Source of the DNA: Talinum fruticosum
Lineage: Eukaryota > Streptophyta > Magnoliopsida > Caryophyllales > Talinaceae
Direction: 5' to 3'
Length of the DNA: 64,000 nucleotides
Assembly (NCBI GenBank): GCA_021018815.1
Contig: JAITYX010000046.1
Coordinates: forward strand, 1,330,001-1,394,000
Under the pieces are notes generated by a model. That model was not told the origin of the DNA. It ran no database searches and saw only the letters and a list, made by a program, of their open reading frames with translations. Shown here piece after piece: positions 1 to 10,621 of this stretch. The position numbers and the translations under genes were made by a program. Positions within the stretch are counted from its first letter, which is position 1. Every line of letters starts with the position of its first letter.

Positions 1-1222
1 TTATTTGATCTAGTACTTCCTAACCGAGGTAACCTTTATAGCTAGGGACAAGCGAGTTGAGTTAACCCTTACAGCTCGAGTCAAGGGACCTTACTCAGAA
101 AGTAAGAATGAAAGTTGTGACTGATTACAACACTTTACAACTCGGAAAGATGTTAAATACGAGTTGGAGTTGTAAGTAGAAGATTGAATATGAATACAAA
201 GACTTTCGCTTAAGTATGTGTATTGACAATGGTTCTAGCAATCTTCAAGTCTTGAGGGTTGGCTTTTATTTATAGTTGACCAGGCGGTTTAGCCGTTGTG
301 ACTATCTTCGATTAGAAGTCCTCTGTGACCATTGTAACGGTTCTTCTAAGTCACTCAACAAAGATCCGTTGAGTTGTGAACGTTGTGTAATGGCTCTTGA
401 CTCCTTAGGATGTCCCAATCCACTGGTGGTGTCTCGAAAAGTAAGGTGGAAACCACCGTTGAGCTTAGCGTTGAAGATTTCTAGTTTTGAAAACGAGACA
501 ACCACGACACGGTTTCGAGCCTTGGTCGAAGTAGAAAAAGCCTTGTCTGCTGGTGATTTGACATCTTGAAGCCGGTTACTTTTGTAGTTCAAAAGTAGAA
601 TAACCTCGTTTAAACAAACCATAAAAGTAAATTAATTTTGGTTCTCAAAGTATAAAATACTTTGGTCCAAGATTAGACACATATAATAATTTAATTAAGA
701 TAATTAAGCGCGTAATTATCCGAGTCGAGAAAGGAATGGAATTTTTACGAGTCTATCATTATACTCAAATTCCATCTAAGTCATGTCCGGAGAAAGATCA
801 AGTTAGATAAATAATATCGAGTAAGAATACTTGATCTAGATAGATAAAGTTCAAACAAAACAAGGCGACTAGACGAGATGAACTAATGTCTGTAATTCAC
901 TTGAACTTGGAATATTAAGTCGGACCTTTGTTTAAGCGTGTTGGAGAGAGTGTTTGAACATGCGATAAATCCGAGTATTGTCCGAGTGACTCGGAACTAC
1001 AAATGTGAAATGATGAGCAAGAGTATGCTTTACGAGTCGAGTCAAAATGAAATGAAAACAAATGCAATAGTTTACGTAACACTCGAGAGAAGGTTTTGTA
1101 TCACTCATAAAACTTTCTATATCACATAGAATGACTTGTAATCAAAACTTATAAGAGATAAAGTTTGTACCTGATTCCTTAATAGTACTCGGAATGTTAT
1201 ATATGCTAAGTCCGAGTCTTCA
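1..1222 (-). repeat. Partial 3' LTR of element A
   Basis: Base 1 corresponds to about 7258 in the complete 5' LTR of the same element, so roughly 296 bp are cut off. The inner border is the terminal CTTCA at 1218-1222, directly followed by a polypurine tract read on the minus strand. A TATA-like box read on minus (264-275, complement of TTTTATTTATAG) precedes the likely transcript start. ORFs seen across 276-622 are LTR sequence in chance frames. Confidence 0.85.
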
Positions 1223-1626
1223 ACTCCCCTTTTTGATGAAAGGCATTCTTTACTCGGATAGAAACTTTGTTAGTGTTAAAGCCACGAGTTTTCATTCTTT
1301 CTTAACGAACATGTCGGAGAAACTAAAATTTAGTTTGCATCGAGCTAAAAGCTGAAATATCTCATAGAAATGAAGTGAATCAAACTTAGAGTATTGCTTA
1401 TATCGAGCACAAAAGAAATGTAAGCGAGTTGATAGATTAGAGTAAGAAAGAATAATAAGTTATTGAGTTGATATAATGGGGAAAGATGAACTCAAAAAAA
1501 TAAATTGAAACTTAGAAATCACTTCATTAATATTCACATAGAAAGATATATACACAAAAGAGGTGAGAGAAAATCTCCCCTAAACAAGACAACACAAATT
1601 TTCTAACTATTCTCCCCTTGCCTTTC
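1223..1626 (-). promoter_or_regulatory. Polypurine tracts and 3' noncoding region of element A
   Basis: Three purine tracts are read on the minus strand: one directly next to the 3' LTR (1223-1237, AAAAAGGGGAG core), one at 1574-1587 (TTTAGGGGAG core) and one at 1610-1626 (AAGGCAAGGGGAG core) that overlaps the ORF3 stop. The tract next to the LTR is the normal plus-strand primer site. Multiple tracts are a known Sirevirus trait. Between them nothing else is recognisable. Confidence 0.75.
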
Positions 1627-3371
1627 AAGAAAAAAAAAAAAAAAAACAAACAGGGGAAGAAAGTATCAAGAAGATACAAATTTGTATGTCCGGACAAACA
1701 AAAAACAAAAAAAAATAAAGAAAAGAAAAAAATTTAAGAAGGTGGAGATGGAGCAATCTGAGTCGAGGTGGAGGACCGAGCGGTGCGCCTTGCTTGGTAA
1801 GAGCATGAGAATGTTGAAGATCGAGGCGAGGGCAGCACTGGGATCTCGGGATGGGCTCAGCCACTGAATGGCGACCCAAAACCAGGTCGTCCGGAGGTTC
1901 ATCCTCTTGGAACTCGACCGAGGGAGGTGCTGGCTTGGGCTAGACGGCTGCCGACTAACCTTTGTCGGCGGCGTCTTCGACCCACTCGGACTGCATGTCC
2001 GAGCTGATCGGTTCCGGTTAGAGGACTAGAGCACCTTGTCCCTCTGCTGCTTCGGCTCCTTCGGCTCTTTTGGCTTCTTCCTTCTCTTCTTCTTCCTACT
2101 CCTCTTCCTCCTTCTCCTCGGATTGAGCTGCCTCAACCGCGAGGCTCCTCTTCTTTTCTTCTTCTTCCTCTCCTCCGGAGGAGGATTTGGCTGAGCTCGA
2201 GGATTCCTCATATGTGTCTTAGTTAACCGAGATCTGAGCGGCCTTGGAGCGCCTTTCTTTGAGGAGCTCTATCATCTCTTTCTGCTACTTGATAAGTGCC
2301 TTCAGCTCAAGAAGCACATCTTGCTGCTCTCGATTTGGGATTGAGCGAGTCTTTTGGTTGATGGTCATAGGCCGGAGGACAACTTTGAATGACCGGAGGG
2401 TGTCCTTGAGTTCGGTGGACACCGGGAGATCTTTTCCATTATGGAAGTGGACAAGGCTGAAGAGAGAACTCGAGAAACACCCGAGGTGGAGGCACCACCA
2501 AGTGGAGGAGGTAGAGAGAGAGGAGTTTGTGTGCGAGTCCGAGGCGGAGAAGGTGGCTCGAGTTCGAGCTATGAACCCGGACACCCGGTTAGGTCTCTTG
2601 GTATCCATACCCAAGAAGTTATTTTCCGCCAACAACAATGGCGGCCTCGAAACTACGTTAGGATCCGAGGGGAGAGGAACTTTGAATTGCTTAAAGATGA
2701 ATGTGAGAAGAGCCTCGAAAAGAAGTAGGGTGGATTTCTTAGGCGAGTGCGAGCGGCACGAGTGGACATCTTGTCGATTATGGCTGGAAAGAGGTCTACT
2801 TCGTAGCCCTTAAGGATATCATAAAGGGCTTTGAGATGCTTGGAGTTAGGGCTCTCCTTGCTTGAATGCTTGAGAGAAGAAGGTTCTCATCGGCAAGAAA
2901 CACGAAGTCGGGCTTCGGACTTTAGTTGAGTCATAGAGAAGTTTTGCGTGACTCGGGAAATTCTTTGGCGTACTTCTCAAAGAATTCATCAGCAACCTCA
3001 TTGAAAGGTATAGGATTTCTATTGAGGAAAGAGAAGATACTTTGAAAAGGCGGTGGAGGAGAGAGACGTTGACTCGGACCACAATGTTTTGAACTCTAGA
3101 GGTGAGTATACCCTCGGAGCTGGAAAGGTTAGAGTAAAACTCGAAACGAGTTACGGGTAGATGAACTCGCTGAAACATAGGAAATTGTAAACCCTATGGT
3201 TTTGATGTTGTTTAACCACGAAAACTTAGTGGTTAGAAAGAATTTGTCATCCAACGCTAGGTGTTGGGTGACAATGATTTTAGAGGGGTTTGAAGGACCC
3301 TCTTGGCTTTTTGTGCGAGGTTTCTTGGTGGCGGAACCAAGAAAGTCGGAGTGAGAACCTCTTTTCAGCAT
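1607..3371 (-). pseudogene. ORF3 (envelope-like position) of element A, frameshifted
   Basis: Start ATG at 3371 opens with MLKRGSHSDFLGSATKKPRT, where the other copies have MPKRG. It is followed by the conserved block VTQHLALDDKFF near residue 40 and by an EFYSNL...LTSRV block near residue 90. The region is about 588 codons with several frame changes (for example near 3160) and ends with a Glu-rich stretch (about 2030-2200) and a hydrophobic tail at the third polypurine tract. The FY-L...-SRV pattern resembles plant Sirevirus envelope-like ORFs and the Pfam 'putative plant transposon protein' domain. That assignment is from memory and moderate. Function is unknown; it lies in the slot of env but shows no signal peptide. 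Confidence 0.65.
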
Positions 3372-3621
3372 GTTTGAATGAGAAAAGAGAGAGGATGAAC
3401 TTTGAGAGAGAGATAGAGAGATAGCTCGAAGAAGGAGACAGAGAGTAAAAAGAAAATGAAAGAGTAGAAAGAGAGTCGAGAGCAATCGGAGCTTACTTAA
3501 GGTGCTTTTACTTGACTTGAGAGTCGGTTCGTTTCTTAAAAATAGTGAACTTGCTCGAGATGTAGTAAGCGAGAGAGAGAGTATGTAGAGAGTAAAGTAT
3601 CGAAATGAAGGAAAAAGGATG

Positions 3622-3719
3622 CTATTTATAGAGAAAGGATTTTCCTTCAATGTTCGTTATGACCCAGCTCTCCTACGGTTGCCTCGAACCGGTGTGACTA
3701 TTCCGCTCTCCAACGGTTA
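3622..3719 (-). promoter_or_regulatory. Putative internal promoter of ORF3 (element A)
   Basis: A TATA-like box (CTATAAATAGC on the minus strand, 3622-3633) lies about 250 bp before the ORF3 ATG. It is followed by a pyrimidine-rich (CT) leader on the coding strand. Upstream, at 3709-3719 on the plus strand, TCCAACGGTTA matches the plant MSA/MYB3R consensus YCYAACGGYYA. The box recurs at the same place in C, D and E and, mutated, in B. 3720-4029 is the remaining post-pol spacer, with nothing else recognised. Confidence 0.5.
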
Positions 3720-4029
3720 GAATTCCGGTGCTTGTCTCCCATGGCTAGTTCTCTCATTGATGTGCACGACGAGATAGAGAGAAAAAGGGAGATTTTAAAA
3801 GAAATTTCTGAAATTCTCCACTGATCTAGAGATGATTTCATAAGTTTGATTTCCATTTTTCTCAAAATGCGAATCTAACTCAGTAAAGTTTACGAGTGAC
3901 TCGAAACCGCAAACAAGTAATAACTCATAGCTCGGTATCACGAGATCAAGCTGAACTAATTATTATTAAACTAAAAACACTAGACATTTAACACACAAAC
4001 ATGCAAAGTAGTTCGAGAGAAGCACATAA

Positions 4030-6901
4030 TTATGCATTAATCATGCCAAGCTCATTCCTAATAAAGCAAAACCGATCCTCACTAAGTGGCGTAGTAAAGA
4101 TATCAGCTAATTGAAGTTTGGTAGGAATGAATTCAAGTTCAATATCACCTTTCTCAGAATGGTCTCTTAGAAAATAATACCGACCTCAATATGCTTTGTT
4201 TTTTAATGCTTGAACTGGATTCTTAGTTATGCTGATTACACTTTGATTGTCATACTTGATTGGAATTGATTTGAATGTAAGTCCAAGATCTCTCAAGTGT
4301 TGCTTGATCCTTAAAATCTGAGCACAACATGCTCTAGTTGCAATGTACTCATCTTTAGCGAGTTGCTAGAGCTACTGAGTTCTGTTTCTTTGAGTGCAAG
4401 GATATAAGGGATTGATCCCGAACCGGCGAGCTCTCGAAGTTTTTTCTATCAACTTTGTACCCGAGTATAGTCGGCATCCGAGTATCCGGTGAGAGTCAAT
4501 TCCGAGTCTCTTGACTACCATAGACCTAGATTCCGAGTCCCCACAAGATATCCGAAGATTCTCTTCACCACAATGAGATGTGATTCTTACGGATTAGCTT
4601 GAAATCTTGCACACGAGACATACACTAAACATTATGTCTAGTCTACTGGAAGTAAGATATAGTAGAGATCTAATCATACCTCGATAAAGTTTTTGATCTA
4701 CTACTTTAACTTTTTCGTCACGAGTCTATTTTTATGTTGCTTGCTCATAGGGGTTGCTTGCATGTTTTGCATCTTGAAGTTTGTACTTCTTCAGCGAGTC
4801 CTTGGTATACTTTGATTGATGGACATAGATGCCATCTTTGTCTTGCTTGATTTGTAGACCAAGGAAGAAATTGAGTTCTCCCATCATACGATTTAAAATT
4901 CTGTCTCATTAGCTCGGAAAAATCTCGACATAGAATTTCATTAGTGGCTCCAAAAATTATGTCATCAACATAGATCTAAGCAATAAGAAAGTTTTTGCCC
5001 TTGGTTTTTATAAAAAGAGTCTTGGATTTCTGACATATGGCGTGAACATCTACTGTCCGGTATCGGTGTCCTTTTGTTTTTTTCGAGCCACTGCAAGTCG
5101 AAACAAACTAACCTTTCTCACTTCCTCCGACGAACCCAGTAACTCCCTTTCTTGTGGTCCTTTTCGAGGAAGAAGACTCTTGGGAACCTAAATTTTAATA
5201 ACTTTGGGTTTGGTCCGATTCGAGTCTTTCTTTTAGAGAAGCTGAGTCCGTGTCTCTTTCTTTTGAAAATATTTTCTTTTATAAACTGGTGGAGAAGGTT
5301 TTCTCCAGTAAGCTGGTCTGGGCTTAATCCTCTTTTCATTCTTATGAATGGGACCATGCTCGGCCTTTCCGAACTTCACGAGTTACGGAATCATTTTGAA
5401 GAGCCCCGAGTAGGAATTTGATTCCTCCTTGTTGTTAAAACCGAGTCCTTCTTTTTGAAGGAGACACATTATGACCCTAAGAGCATGTCAAGGTTTTTCG
5501 ACCTTGAGTAAATTTCAAAACAAGTTCTTGAGACTCATTGAGCTTTTGCTTAAGATGCTCATTTTCTCTTCGAGTGACTCGGACTCGGTCTCATTGGATT
5601 AAGCATTAGTCTTGAGTTCTCTTAGAGTAAGTCTCGGTTTTTCTAATTCATTTTTCAAAGAAATGCTCTCGAAGTGATAGACTCAAGTTGTTCTTTAAAT
5701 TGAGAAGAGTCGAATTGGACTTCTCTTCCAAAGTATAGATGTATTTAGCTAAATCAACTTTAGAAAACTTAAGGAAATATTCAATTACCTCCTGAGGATT
5801 AGTTTCCTCATTGTCCGAGTTATCAGAATCTAACTCAAATTCAGCTTTTGAGTCTAATAGTGCCATCGAGACACTTTGAGTCATCCGAGTCTTCATCTTC
5901 TTCGAGATGAATCTTCATCACTCCATGTGGCCATCATAGCCTTCTTCTTCTTTCTGTCCCTTTTTCTTCTTGGATAGTCTTTGACTATATGATCCTTGCT
6001 TGCCATATTCAAAACAACCGAGTTCTTAGTTAAAGATAATTTTGAAGGGGAAGAGTGTTTACCTTTTTATCCTTCTTGTCTTTCTTGTAGAACTCTTCTT
6101 TTGACTGTTTATCCCATCTCTTGTGCTTCATCATTATTTTGAAGCCTCCGGAAATAAGTGCCATGGGATCTTCTTACGAGTCCGATGAACTCGGATTTTC
6201 TTCTCTGCTTTACGAGGCCTTCAGTGCAATATTCTTTTTGGTGCTGACCTCGGTGTCCTCTTCTCCTATATGGATCTCATGGGTGAGTAGCTTCCCAATG
6301 AGTTCGTCCGGCTTTAATAAAGAGAGGTTCCGAGCTTCCTCGATGGCTGTCACCTTTAGACCCCATCTTCTCTTGGGTAGGCTTCTTAATATTTTTCTGC
6401 ACATTTCCTCATGGGAAACCTTTCGACCTAGAGATTTGAGATTAGTAGTACCTCGGTGAAGCGGATGAACTCTTCCGGCTCCATCTTGAACAGCTCATAC
6501 TTGTGAAGATATTGGCTTATCTTCGCTTGTCTAACTTGGCTTGTGCCTTCATATGTGTTGACAAGGTATCCCACACTTCTTTGGCTGTGTCACAAGCTGA
6601 TACTCTGTTGTATTCCTCCGAGTTGATGGTGCACATCAGAATGTTCATGGCCTTGAAGTTCTTTCCGAACTTTTCGCCTCTTCAGTGGTGTACTCGACCT
6701 TTGCTTTAGACATGAGTCTTGTTTCTTCCATCTTCATTAGAATGTAGTTGCCTTCTTGTATGATGTTCCATACATCTTCATCATGATCCGAGTAGAAAGA
6801 ATTCCATGAGCTTCTTCCAAGTGTACAAAATTTGATCCTTTGAACTTTGGTTGTCTGCTTGGAAGATCTCCTTCATCAAACTCTCTATTGTTCTAAGCCA
6901 T
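4030..6901 (-). pseudogene. gag-pol remnant of element A (Gag, PR, RT C-terminus, RNase H)
   Basis: The start codon at 6901-6899 begins MA then an immediate TAG, where element D reads MARNNGEFDEG. Gag runs to about 5600, with an EEARNL...LLTHEIH block near 6330 and a coiled-coil tail. The protease DSGCSRHM-like motif is read around 5030-5060. At 5012-5023 the protease joins directly to RT (RT palm YVDD at 4961-4972 on minus), with integrase and the first half of RT missing. RNase H follows and the stop is TAA at 4032-4030 after ELGMINA. Length is 2.9 kb against 5.0 kb in B and D. Several further stops and frameshifts are present. Confidence 0.8.
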
Positions 6902-6947
6902 TTGATCTTTAAATCTTTAGATGGTTAGATCCTTTCTGAAAGGCTAG

Positions 6948-6960
6948 GGTTTGATACGAA
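6948..6960 (-). promoter_or_regulatory. Primer binding site of element A
   Basis: Read on minus, TTCGTATCAAACC is a mutated form of TGGTATCAGAGCC, the site complementary to the 3' end of initiator tRNA-Met. It lies directly inside the 5' LTR. Confidence 0.7.
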
Positions 6961-6961
6961 T

Positions 6962-8483
6962 TGAAGGTTTGCTCTTGGAGAGAATTAGTCACCTTAAAGG
7001 GGGTGAATAGGGTGATGAGGAAATTTGAACAATAAATGGAAGATTAAAGTTTAAAACAAACTTTAAGGCTTTCCGAGTAGAGATTGAACTCAGAATTTAC
7101 TTGGAAACCCTCTTGGGGCAGAAAACCACGGCCAGTGCTAATCCAAGCACCAAGTCAAATCCACTATTTTGAATCCACAGAATACACTAGACAAACTCAA
7201 CCAGAATTGCTCCCTTAGACAATTCCTAACAAGGGTTGCCTAGACTCGAAGTTCCCTTATCTAGTTTAGTACTTCCTAACTTCGGTAACCTTTACGAGTT
7301 AGGGACAAGCGAGCTGAGTTAACCTTTACAGACTAAGTCAAGGGACCTTACTCAGAAAGTAAGAATGAAAGTTATGACTGATTACAACACTTTACAACTC
7401 GGAAAGATGTTAAATATAGAGTTGGAGTTGTAAGTAGAAGATTGAATATGAATACAAAGACTTTCGCTTAAGTATGTGTATTGACAATGGTTCCAGCAAT
7501 CTTCAAGTCTTGAGAGTTGGCTTCTATTTATAGATGACCAGGCGGTTTAGCCGTTGTGACTATCTTCTTATTAGAAGTCCTCTATGACCATTGTAACGGT
7601 TCTTTTGAGTCACTCGAAAAGATCCGTTGAGTTGTGAACGTTGTGCAATGACTCTTGACTCCTTAGGATGTCCCAATCCACTAGTGGTGTCCGAAAAGTA
7701 AGGTGGAAACCATCGTTGAGCTTAGCGTTGAAGATTTTCAGTTTTGGAAACAAACAACCCTCACACGGTTTCTATGCCTTGGTTAGAAGTAGAAAAAACC
7801 TTGTCTCGCTGGTGATTTGACATCTTAAAACCGGTTACTTTTGTATTTCAAAAGTAGGATAACCTCGTTTAAATAACCTACAAAAGTAAATTAATTTTGG
7901 TTCTCAAAGTATAAAATACTTTGGTCCAAGATTAGACACAAATAATAATTTAATTAAGATAATTAAGCGCATAATTATCCGAGTCGAGAAAGGAATGGAA
8001 TTTTTCGAGTCTAATATTCATTATACTCAAATTCTATCTAAGTCTATCTGGAGAAAGATCAAGTTAGATAAAGAATATCGGAGTAAGAATACTTGATCTA
8101 GACAGATAAAGTTCAAACAAAACAAGCTGACTAGACGAGATGAACTAATGCTGTAATTCACCGAACTTCGAATATGAAGTCGGACACTGTGTTTAAGCGT
8201 GTTGGAGCGAGTATTTGAACATGCGATAAATCTAAGTGTTGTCCGAGTGACTCAGAACTACAAATGTGAAAAGATGAGCAAGAGTATGCTTTACGAGTCG
8301 GTCGGAATGAAATGAAAACAAATGCAATAGTTTACGTAATACTCGAGAGAAGGTTTTGTATCACTCATAAAAGTTTCTATATCACTTAGAATGACTTGTA
8401 ATCAAAACATATAAGAGATGAAGTTTGTACCTGATTCCTTGATAGTACTCGAGAATGTTATATATGCAAAGTCCGAGTCTTCA
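6962..8483 (-). repeat. 5' LTR of element A (1522 bp)
   Basis: Plus-strand borders are TGAAGGTTTGCTC at 6962 and GTCCGAGTCTTCA ending at 8483, so the LTR has TGAAG...CTTCA ends on the coding strand. A TATA box is at 7523-7533 (CTATAAATAG on minus). Upstream of it on the coding strand lie AACGG cores such as those at 7551, 7593 and 7623. It pairs with 1-1222 with many differences, so A is older than D. Confidence 0.85.
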
Positions 8484-9050
8484 TCCGGTCATCAAAATTT
8501 TTAGGACAATTTTTCTTAAAATGTCACTTATCCCCACAACCCCAACAGACAACCTCCCCGGGTTTTAGGACTTGCCCCTTTGGATTTTCCCGACTACTTT
8601 TCCCTTGTTTCTCCCTACCCCTTACATGAAATACACCCCCGATGACTCTAGAGTATCTTTCTTGCGAATGCTACCCGAACCTCATAAAACTATAATGCAT
8701 TTGAACCCCTAGCACCACTAGCTCGCAAACACTATGGTATTCCATGACTCGGGTAGCGAAGACAATAAGATTAAGGCCTTAACTTCATCATAAAGTTTAT
8801 ACTCATCGAAGCAAGATTAGAGATGATCATGTTAAACTTATTAATATGATCCACTACACTGATGCTAACACCCATTTTAAAATCAAACAATCAACGCATG
8901 AGATATACCTTATTTATTACCGAAATTTTCTCATAGAGATTGGACAACGCCTCCAACAACCCTTACGGTACAACAAGTCTTCCACTTGTATTTTCCGAAC
9001 GCAAAGTCCTTTCCATCGAACCTCTCAATCTTTACTTTACCGCTTTCCAT
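8484..9050 (-). pseudogene. Gag fragment of a Tork-like copia element
   Basis: ATG at 9050-9048 starts MESGKVKIERFDGKDFAF, which is typical of Tnt1/Tork-type Gag (KIEKFDG-x-F-W). It is followed by a block like 'ADHINKFNMIISNLAS' near 8830 and by a CX2CX4HX4C knuckle, CWGCGDK*HFKKNC, at 8547-8506. A stop lies just before the His and other frames are needed between the blocks, so it is dead, with an internal contraction. It is cut at 8484 by element A. Lineage by pattern memory; confident for copia, less so for Tork. Confidence 0.75.
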
Positions 9051-9075
9051 TTTGTGAACTCTCAATCTCAGCTAC

Positions 9076-9087
9076 GCTATGATACCA
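9076..9087 (-). promoter_or_regulatory. Primer binding site of the Tork-like element
   Basis: On minus the sequence is TGGTATCATAGC, one mismatch from the initiator-tRNA-Met site TGGTATCAGAGC, two bases inside the LTR at 9090. Confidence 0.8.
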
Positions 9088-9089
9088 GT

Positions 9090-9640
9090 TGTTAGGATTG
9101 GGGTTCACAACAATGAGACTTTGCACAAAAGAAAATGAAGAAGAATTCGAGACACAAAATTTTAACGTGGAAAAACCCAAACCAGGAAAAAAACCACAAA
9201 ATCGATGCACTAGAATATAAGTAATTTACAAGAATTTCTCTCTAGCTTATACACTTGTAATTCACTACTCACACACTTACAACAATGGAGGATAACACTG
9301 ATTATACAGCCATAACCGGTCAAACTACATTTACAAGCCTTAAACCAAGCACTAACACACATTAACATAAAGAAACGGATAGAAAAATGCTTCAAACCGT
9401 GCAGCCTAAAGCTCACACACCTAGCACGGCCCGTACCAGCAGCACGGGCTGCCCATGCTGCTGGCACGGGCCGTGTCACTGGACACGGCCAGCCCGTGTC
9501 CGGTGCTTGGTCCTTGTCGGCTGCATTGGTTTCATCCGACATGATTCGTGCTCGTTGCCTCTTGCTCGTGTTCACCGTTTCTTGCCTCGTGATGCGATTT
9601 CCCGAGCCTAAAACATCCATTAGACTCCATAATCCCAACA
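9090..9640 (-). repeat. 5' LTR of the Tork-like copia element (551 bp)
   Basis: Borders TGTTAGGATT (9090) and AATCCCAACA (ending 9640) form an imperfect terminal inverted repeat adjacent to the PBS and gag. The LTR contains two GC-rich hairpins at 9425-9501. ORFs on both strands here (for example 9387-9611) follow those hairpins and are not genes. The 3' LTR is not in the window. Confidence 0.75.
9425..9501. other. Two adjacent GC-rich hairpins inside the Tork-like LTR
   Basis: 9425-9444 and 9456-9475 are inverted copies over 20 bp with one mismatch and an 11-nt loop. 9481-9488 (GGACACGG) pairs perfectly with 9494-9501 (CCGTGTCC) across a 5-nt loop. The same word, CACGGCCCGTG-like, is used repeatedly. 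Confidence 0.8.
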
Positions 9641-10621
9641 ACAATGAGAGAGGCATAGAGGCGGAGGGAAGCAAAGGAATTAAACTACGAACTCGAGACA
9701 GTGAAGATTGGAATCTCCGTCGACGTTGAAAAGTCGCCAACTTCCACCATCATTTGTGAGAGTGGGTTAGCTAACTAAGTGCGATTGAGGGTGTAGATGT
9801 CGTAAGAGAGAGTGCGACTGGGGGTGGGATGTTGGCTGCTTGTTGGGAGGTAGATTGGGAAGGCAAGGGGAGAGGAGGAACAGCGAGTAATAGATAAATG
9901 AGGGGGAGAGACAAAATATTAGCATTACTTAAGGGTTTTTAATCAATCGTGCCTCATATTAAATCGAATCTAAAACTATATAGGTCTCATATCATAAATT
10001 AAAAATTAAAAATGTTAGAAATATTATAAATTAGTTCATGTTTCGGATTTAAAATTTAATTTTTAGAACCAAAATCGAAACTCGTTCAACGAGGTTCCTA
10101 AATTTTAGAAACCTTATTCGGAACCGTTTGATTGATTTTGATTTCAAAACCTTATTGTTTGATTTACTCCAGAATACTCATTAGCGAGTACTCGGCTTTA
10201 AAAATAGAACTTATTTTTTGCGCGTAATTTAAATTTGGTTTTAGATTATTCATGTGTAATAGTTAATTTGAAGTTAAACTAACTCTATTTTATTTATTTA
10301 TTTATTTTAATAGGTAGTTCAATCAGGAATCTCATTTCTCATAACTTTTTCATACTTAACTAAAATTATGAAACTTAATTCATTGGAAAGTAGACTTATT
10401 AAGTCTTTAGAAGAATCAAGAATAGCATCAATGTGAGAGCAAATGAGAAAGTTACGACTCAAATAAGTTTGCCACGAAATCCGGGCAAACTCCACGACCC
10501 ATGTCAAGGACTAGAAATCCAGTTGAGCAATAGAGAGCCACCACATTCATACCCATGGTCGTGAGGAAGATGGTGGCAACAGCCATGAGTTAAGCCACTA
10601 GCCATGTTAGGTTGGTTTTGC
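9641..10621. other. Unassigned sequence between the Tork-like LTR and element B
   Basis: No coding region or repeat pair was recognised. 9640-9900 is purine-rich; 9930-10310 is AT-rich with short words such as GGTTCC and GGAACC; 10316-10560 resembles retroelement noncoding sequence but has no partner in the window. No target duplication for element B was found here. Confidence 0.4.

Larger units (their letters stand above)
1..8483 (-). mobile_element. Sirevirus-like copia element A, 5' end at right, left end outside window
   Basis: On the minus strand the order is 5' LTR (6962-8483), PBS, gag-pol remnant (6901-4030), ORF3 (3371-1607), polypurine tracts and a partial 3' LTR (1-1222). The same order recurs in elements B, C, D and E. 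About 300 bp of the 3' LTR lie left of the window, judged by alignment with the complete 5' LTR. The right border (8483) abuts a Tork-like copia gag fragment, so A inserted into an older copia element; the expected 5-bp duplication there would be TCCGG, which cannot be checked because the other end is missing. Pol carries a large internal deletion, so A is non-autonomous. Confidence 0.85.

Noticed and set aside
276..622. Overlapping ORFs on both strands
   Set aside because: Inside the 3' LTR of element A; the same sequence in the other LTR copies is not open.
3129..3650. 173-codon ORF with a hydrophobic N-terminus that could be taken for a signal peptide
   Set aside because: Its first 93 codons are the CT-rich leader between the TATA-like box and the conserved ORF3 ATG at 3371; start and hydrophobic sequence are not conserved in other copies.
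9210..9740. 176-codon minus ORF and overlapping plus ORFs at 9387-9729
   Set aside because: They run through the Tork-like LTR with its hairpins; no domain, and both strands are open because of GC-rich inverted repeats.
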